In this document: piece by piece, positions 6,333 through 9,897 of the stretch
Layout of the letters: every line of letters begins with the position of its first letter
Numbering within the stretch: the first letter of the stretch is position 1
Source of the DNA: Acidobacteriota bacterium
GTDB lineage: Bacteria; Acidobacteriota; Terriglobia; Terriglobales; Acidobacteriaceae
Direction of reading: 5' to 3'
Assembly (NCBI GenBank): GCA_003225515.1
Contig: QIAK01000191.1
Location: 1 to 9,897 of the forward strand
DNA: 9,897 bases
The notes under the pieces: generated by a model
Seen by the model: the letters and a program-made list of their open reading frames with translations, nothing else
What the model was told of the DNA's origin: nothing
The model's database searches: none
Position numbers and translations under genes: made by a program

Positions 6333-8090
6333 ATGCGATCTCCGCGTAAATCGTTCATTTTGCTATTGATGGCGCTGGCAGTAGTGTTCGCCGAGCGCTC
6401 GGCCATTGCGTCCACCGAGCCGGTACACGCGGCACACGCAATTGTGGTGAGCGTGCACGAGTTGGCCTCGCGCGCCGGAGTGGAAACCATGCAAGCTGGC
6501 GGCAATGCCATTGATGCGGCGGTCGCCACCGGTTTTGCGCTGGCAGTCGTGCACCCTCCGGCGGGAAACATTGGTGGCGGTGGGTTCATGCTCATCCGGA
6601 TGGCCGACGGCAAGGCCCACTTCGTTGACTATCGCGAAAAAGCTCCGGCAGCGGCAACCCGCGACATGTATCTGGATGCGCAAGGGAACGTCATCGAGGG
6701 CGCCAGCGAAATCGGCTATAAAGCGATTGGTGTGCCGGGTTCGGTGGCTGGGATGGTCTATGCCGAGCAGAAATACGGCAAGCTGACCCTCAAGCAGGTG
6801 ATGGCGCCGGCAATCCGGCTGGCGCGCGAAGGCTATGCATTGACCTGGGAAGAGGCTGCCGATATGCACGACCGGCATCTGGCTGAGTTCCCCGAATCGC
6901 ATCGCGTGTTTCAGCGCAACGGCGAGTACTACAAGCCTGCCGAGATTTTCCGCCAGCCTGACTTGGCGCGCACTTTGGAGCGAATTGCGGCCAAGCCAGA
7001 CGACTTTTATCATGGCGCGCTCGCCCGCGAACTGGCGGCAGCCATGCAAAAAGGCGGCGGGCTGATTACCGCCGACGATCTGGCGCATTACGAGGTCAAA
7101 GAGCGCGAGCCAGTGCGCGGCACGTATCGCGGATTCGAGGTCATCAGTGCTCCTCCGCCATCTTCCGGCGGAACCGTGCTGCTGGAATCGCTGAATATTT
7201 TGGAGTCATACGATCTGGGCAAGATGGAGGACCGGTCGGCGCAGTCGATTCACTACACGATCGAAGCCTTCCGGCGAGCCTTTTTTGATCGCGCTGAGTT
7301 CATGGGCGATCCGGATTTCGCCAAGATTCCTGTGGCACAGCTCATTGATAAGAGATATGCGGCGGCCTGGGAGCAGACGATTGATCCGGCGCACGCCAGT
7401 CCCAGCACAGAGTTGAAGCGTCCCGCAGTTTTCAGCGAATTGGAACAGTATGCCGCGTCTCATGCGCCACAGGTGCCGCATGAATCCAATCACACGACGC
7501 ACTATTCCGTGATGGACACGGATGGCAACGCCGTGGCTGTAACTACGACAATCAACGACTGGTTCGGATCGCGCGTCACCGCCGACGGTTTGGGTTTCCT
7601 GTTGAACGATGAGATGGACGATTTCTCGGCAAAGCCCGGAGTGCCCAATAGCGACGGCCTGATTCAGGGCGAGGTCAATGCCATAGGGCCGGGGAAACGC
7701 CCTCTGTCATCGATGACTCCCACGATTGTGGTGCACGATGGCAAGACTGTGATGGTGCTGGGTTCGCCCGGCAGCTCCAAGATCATCACCACCGTGGCTA
7801 ATGTTTTAATGGGTGTGGTGGATTACGGAATGAATATCCAGGAGGCGGTGAATGCGCCCCGCTTTCACAATCAATGGCTGCCGGACGTGCTTTATGTGGA
7901 GCAATGGTTTTCGCCAGATACAGTGAACATCTTGCGGCACATGGGATACAACGTGGAGATTGGGCTACGTTACGGGTCGAATGTAGCGCCGTACTGGAGC
8001 GACGCGGAGTGCATCGCCGTCGACCCTAAAACCGGCGAGCGGTTGGGCGCCAGTGACAGGCGCGGCAGCGGGAAGCCAATTGGATACTGA
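6333..8090 (+). CDS. ggt: Gamma-glutamyltransferase (gamma-glutamyltranspeptidase), exported
   Basis: N-terminal nucleophile hydrolase that cleaves the gamma-glutamyl bond of glutathione and similar compounds in the periplasm, by hydrolysis or transfer. The 585-residue length matches bacterial enzymes (about 580). A signal peptide spans about 1-26 (RKSFILLLMALAVVFA, site after AIA). The proenzyme should cut itself before T388 in NHTTHYSVMD, giving a large subunit of about 360 residues and a small one of about 198. By recall of the E. coli protein, R101 (DYREKAP) matches the substrate-binding Arg114; N408, E427 and D430 match Asn411, Gln430 and Asp433; S459-S460 (RPLSSM) match Ser462-Ser463. 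The lid loop DDFSAKPGVPN is present. The oxyanion pair Gly-Gly reads G480-S481 here. A palindromic element begins 4 bases after the stop. Confidence 0.97.
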   Translation: MRSPRKSFILLLMALAVVFAERSAIASTEPVHAAHAIVVSVHELASRAGVETMQAGGNAIDAAVATGFALAVVHPPAGNIGGGGFMLIRMADGKAHFVDYREKAPAAATRDMYLDAQGNVIEGASEIGYKAIGVPGSVAGMVYAEQKYGKLTLKQVMAPAIRLAREGYALTWEEAADMHDRHLAEFPESHRVFQRNGEYYKPAEIFRQPDLARTLERIAAKPDDFYHGALARELAAAMQKGGGLITADDLAHYEVKEREPVRGTYRGFEVISAPPPSSGGTVLLESLNILESYDLGKMEDRSAQSIHYTIEAFRRAFFDRAEFMGDPDFAKIPVAQLIDKRYAAAWEQTIDPAHASPSTELKRPAVFSELEQYAASHAPQVPHESNHTTHYSVMDTDGNAVAVTTTINDWFGSRVTADGLGFLLNDEMDDFSAKPGVPNSDGLIQGEVNAIGPGKRPLSSMTPTIVVHDGKTVMVLGSPGSSKIITTVANVLMGVVDYGMNIQEAVNAPRFHNQWLPDVLYVEQWFSPDTVNILRHMGYNVEIGLRYGSNVAPYWSDAECIAVDPKTGERLGASDRRGSGKPIGY

Positions 8091-8094
8091 AGGC

Positions 8095-8181
8095 GATTGT
8101 TGATTTTTGATGGTTGATTGAAAATCGTGGCATGCATCTTTCGGTCTTTAATCAACCATCAAAAAACGTCAATCAACAATC
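8095..8181. repeat. Intergenic palindromic element A (7-base tandem units in the arms)
   Basis: Large imperfect inverted repeat filling most of the 106-base gap. Left arm 8095-8119 pairs with 8150-8165 (16 pairs) and 8173-8181 (9 pairs), with a 7-base bulge at 8166-8172. The left arm is made of 7-base units: GATTGTT, GATTTTT, GATGGTT, GATTGAA (8095-8122). The 30-base centre (8120-8149) holds the self-complementary GCATGC at 8130-8135. The core GATTGAAAATCGTGGC (8116-8131) and GGTCTTTAAT (8143-8152) recur in element B. The right arm ends 4 bases before the ribosome site of the next gene, so a folded transcript could affect its translation or separate it from ggt. Not followed by a clean U-run, so not a standard terminator. 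Confidence 0.85.
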
Positions 8182-8185
8182 TCTT

Positions 8186-8191
8186 AAGGGA
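8186..8191 (+). promoter_or_regulatory. Ribosome binding site for the isomerase-like gene
   Basis: AAGGGA ends 5 bases before the ATG at 8197 and fixes that start. It sits directly after the right arm of element A. Confidence 0.6.
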
Positions 8192-8196
8192 CGAGC

Positions 8197-9024
8197 ATGC
8201 TGAAAGCGGTTTCAACTTATCTGTTCGTGAAAGAGCGGCTGCATCCGGGGATTCTGGATGGGCTGGCTCGCAGTGGCGTGCAGGCGGTCGAGATTTTTGC
8301 TGCGCGCCAGCACCTCGATTACGCCAACCGCAAAGCGCATGTCAAGGAAATTGCCGAGTGGTTTCGCGGCAGCGGCATTCCGCTGAATTCGGTGCACTCG
8401 CCTTTGTATGCCGATTATGAGTGGGGACGTGCCGGAGCTCCGCCACTCAATGTTGCCTCTACCGACCGTGCCGCCCGCATCGATGCCATGGACGAGATCA
8501 AGCGTGCCCTGGAGATTGCCGAACAGATTCCGTTTCGCTTCCTGGTACAGCATTTGGGAGCTCCCAACGAAGGTTTCGACGAAAAAAAATTCGAGGCGGC
8601 CATGACATCCATTGAACACCTGCGCGCATTTGCCAAGCCGCTCGGTGTTCGCATTTTGTTGGAGAACATTCCCAACGAACTCTCGACCCCGGATCGCTTG
8701 GTGGAAATGATCCGGAGCGCGCACTTCGACGATGTTGGCGTCTGCTTCGACTTTGGCCACGCCCACATGGAGAACTCCGTCCGCCAGGGCTTTGAGATTT
8801 TGCGCAAGCATATTTGCTCGACCCACGTGCACGATAACGACAAAACTAAGGACTCGCACCTGTGGCCGGGGCAGGGAACCATCGACTGGAAAGAAGCCAT
8901 GGAACTTCTGCGCTCCGCTCCGCAAACTCCGCCCCTGCTGCTGGAACTTGGGGAGGATGAGAAAGTGAATCCGTTGGAGAAGCTGGGCGAGACATTCGAG
9001 AAGCTCGAGAGCTTGGGTAATTGA
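8197..9024 (+). CDS. Sugar phosphate isomerase/epimerase-like TIM-barrel protein
   Basis: A 275-residue cytoplasmic protein of the xylose isomerase-like / AP endonuclease 2 barrel superfamily, the usual length. Motifs run in barrel order: AVEIFAA (about 30-36), SVHSPL with H67, QHLG with H119, RILLENIPN with metal-ligand candidate E156, VCFDFGHAHM with D185 and H188, STHVHDNDKTKDSHLWPGQGT with H210 and H212 and the usual HLWPGQG turn (221-227), and LLLELGEDE with E250. Candidate metal ligands are E156, D185, H210 or H212, and E250. The superfamily includes isomerases, epimerases, dehydratases and endonuclease IV, so the substrate is not predictable; the neighbours do not help. The last codons and the stop lie inside element B, and element A ends 15 bases before the start, so the gene is tightly bracketed by two related palindromes. 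Confidence 0.93.
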   Translation: MLKAVSTYLFVKERLHPGILDGLARSGVQAVEIFAARQHLDYANRKAHVKEIAEWFRGSGIPLNSVHSPLYADYEWGRAGAPPLNVASTDRAARIDAMDEIKRALEIAEQIPFRFLVQHLGAPNEGFDEKKFEAAMTSIEHLRAFAKPLGVRILLENIPNELSTPDRLVEMIRSAHFDDVGVCFDFGHAHMENSVRQGFEILRKHICSTHVHDNDKTKDSHLWPGQGTIDWKEAMELLRSAPQTPPLLLELGEDEKVNPLEKLGETFEKLESLGN

Positions 9025-9127
9025 GGAATTGGGAAATTGGGTAATTGAGTGATTGAAATCGTGAGCCCGGGCGCTTGCCAGGTTTTTAAATTGCACAATT
9101 ACACAATTTCTCAATTACCCAATTACC
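9016..9127. repeat. Intergenic palindromic element B (8-base tandem units in the arms)
   Basis: Imperfect palindrome in which 9016-9058 pairs with 9085-9127 without gaps: 35 of 43 positions are Watson-Crick pairs and two more can be G-U in RNA. The left arm is a tandem array with a strict 8-base period: AATTG begins at 9019, 9027, 9035 and 9043, then GATTG at 9051. The right arm mirrors this with CAATT at 9096, 9104, 9112 and 9120. The centre has GATTGAAATCGTGAGC (9051-9066), the self-complementary GCCCGGGC (9065-9072) and GGTTTTTAAAT (9081-9091), matching the core of element A. The left arm contains the stop codon (9022-9024) of the isomerase-like gene; the right arm ends 17 bases before the asnS start. 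Confidence 0.88.
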
Positions 9128-9144
9128 AGATTCGTCGGTCAACT

Positions 9145-9897
9145 ATGTCCTCTTCACCCGTAACAACGATTGCAGAAATCGGCAAACACGAAGGCCAGGC
9201 GGTCACGATCCGCGGCTGGCTTTACAACCTGCGCGAAAGCGGGAAGCTGCTGTTCCCGCAATTTCGTGACGGCTCCGGCATCATTCAAGGTGTGGTACCG
9301 AAGAATGCGGTGCCGCCGGAGGTCTTCGATGCCATTAAGACCCTCACGCAGGAATCGAGTGTGATCGTGGAGGGAAAAGTCCGCGCTGACAAGCGCGCCC
9401 ATGGCGGCTACGAACTCGATGTGGCCAACGTGCATGTGGTGCAGCGCGTGCCCGAGTCTTCGCCCTACCCGATTACTCCCAAAGAGCATGGCACTGATTT
9501 CCTGATGGAGCACCGCCATCTCTGGGTGCGGTCGCAGCGTCAAGCGGCGATTTTGCGCGTTCGGGCTGAGATCGTCAAGGCTGCGCGAGATTTCTTCGAT
9601 GAGCGCGGTTTCACCCTGACGGATCCTCCCATCATCACACCGGCGGCCTGCGAAGGCACCAGTACGCTCTTTCCCGTCGACTATTTCGACGAGCAGGCAT
9701 TTCTCACACAGTCCGGCCAGTTGTACGTCGAAGCAACTGCCATGGCACTCGGCAAGGTTTATTCGTTCGGTCCAACATTTCGTGCGGAGAAGTCGAAGAC
9801 GCGGCGCCATCTCACCGAATTCTGGATGGTCGAGCCGGAAGTCGCCTATGCGGACCTGGACGACGTCATGGAACTGGCCGAAGGACTGATCACTTTC
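9145..9897 (+). CDS. asnS: Asparaginyl-tRNA synthetase, 5' part
   Basis: Class IIb aminoacyl-tRNA synthetase that charges tRNA-Asn. 251 codons are present and the gene runs off the right edge; the family is about 430-460 residues. The N-terminal OB-fold anticodon-binding domain covers about 19-101 (VTIRGWLYNLRESGK, then FRDGSGIIQGV). The catalytic domain begins with KEHGTDFLMEHRHLWVRS (113-130), motif 1 is near FFDERGFTLTDPPIITP (150-166), then CEGTSTLFPVDYF, FLTQSGQLYVEA and motif 2 FGPTFRAEKSKTRRHL with F212-R213-A-E215. It resembles my recollection of the Thermus-type AsnRS closely; AspRS is less likely because of the CEGTSTLF and QSGQLYVEA wording. Motif 3 is beyond the window. ATG 9145 is the first start after the palindrome and gives a normal N-terminus; no Shine-Dalgarno sequence is visible. 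A valine at 196 stands where I recall alanine in Thermus. Confidence 0.95.
   Translation, partial: MSSSPVTTIAEIGKHEGQAVTIRGWLYNLRESGKLLFPQFRDGSGIIQGVVPKNAVPPEVFDAIKTLTQESSVIVEGKVRADKRAHGGYELDVANVHVVQRVPESSPYPITPKEHGTDFLMEHRHLWVRSQRQAAILRVRAEIVKAARDFFDERGFTLTDPPIITPAACEGTSTLFPVDYFDEQAFLTQSGQLYVEATAMALGKVYSFGPTFRAEKSKTRRHLTEFWMVEPEVAYADLDDVMELAEGLITF

Noticed and set aside
6187..6369. 60-codon open frame between the STAS-like gene and ggt
   Set aside because: No ribosome site, overlaps the ggt start, and the composition looks non-coding.
8095..8181. Ordinary intrinsic terminator after ggt
   Set aside because: The stem is A+T-rich, the loop is 30 bases and no U-run follows the right arm; the shared core with element B also points elsewhere.
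8212..9114. 300-codon open frame on the - strand opposite the isomerase-like gene
   Set aside because: It mirrors a gene with clear barrel motifs, its product has no recognisable domain, and it runs into the palindromic repeat.
9016..9127. CRISPR-like array because of regular short repeats
   Set aside because: The units are 8 bases with no spacers, and the second half is the reverse complement of the first; this is a palindrome with internal periodicity.
9154..9810. 218-codon open frame on the - strand opposite asnS
   Set aside because: Antisense to a highly conserved synthetase; no motif in its product.

Overview
The window looks like chromosomal DNA of a member of Acidobacteriota, near the Koribacter/Terriglobia group. 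This is an inference from moderately high GC, acidobacterial-looking FolD and secreted-amidohydrolase architectures, and repeat-like intergenic DNA; no marker gene here proves it. Every stretch longer than about 300 bases carries a gene. I see no transposase, phage gene, CRISPR array, tRNA or rRNA.

Layout. Positions 1-1258 hold cofactor genes on the + strand: the 3' part of folD (one-carbon/folate metabolism) and coaE (last step of coenzyme A synthesis). Positions 1406-2557 encode an HtrA/Deg-type serine protease with one PDZ domain and a short N-terminal signal or lipoprotein anchor. It converges on a large exported amidohydrolase on the - strand (2621-4648). A 220-base divergent control region (4649-4868) separates that gene from a + strand run: a tandem GNAT-like acetyltransferase (4869-5684), a small STAS/SpoIIAA-like protein (5779-6180), an exported gamma-glutamyltransferase (6333-8090), a TIM-barrel sugar phosphate isomerase/epimerase-like protein (8197-9024), and the 5' part of asnS, asparaginyl-tRNA synthetase (9145 to the window end). 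The genes look like housekeeping functions mixed with envelope proteins: protease, amidohydrolase and gamma-glutamyltransferase all carry export signals and could act on peptides outside the cytoplasm. They do not form one obvious pathway.

The most unusual structure is not a gene. The isomerase-like gene is bracketed by two large imperfect palindromes (8095-8181 and 9016-9127). Their arms are built from different short tandem units, with a period of 7 bases in one and 8 in the other, yet their central parts share a nearly identical core: GATTGAAA(A)TCGTG(A)GC, then a small self-complementary motif, then GGTYTTTAA. This suggests one family of intergenic elements with a conserved core and fast-changing arms. 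The second element supplies the stop codon of the isomerase-like gene. I recognise no named repeat family, so novelty is unproven without a search.
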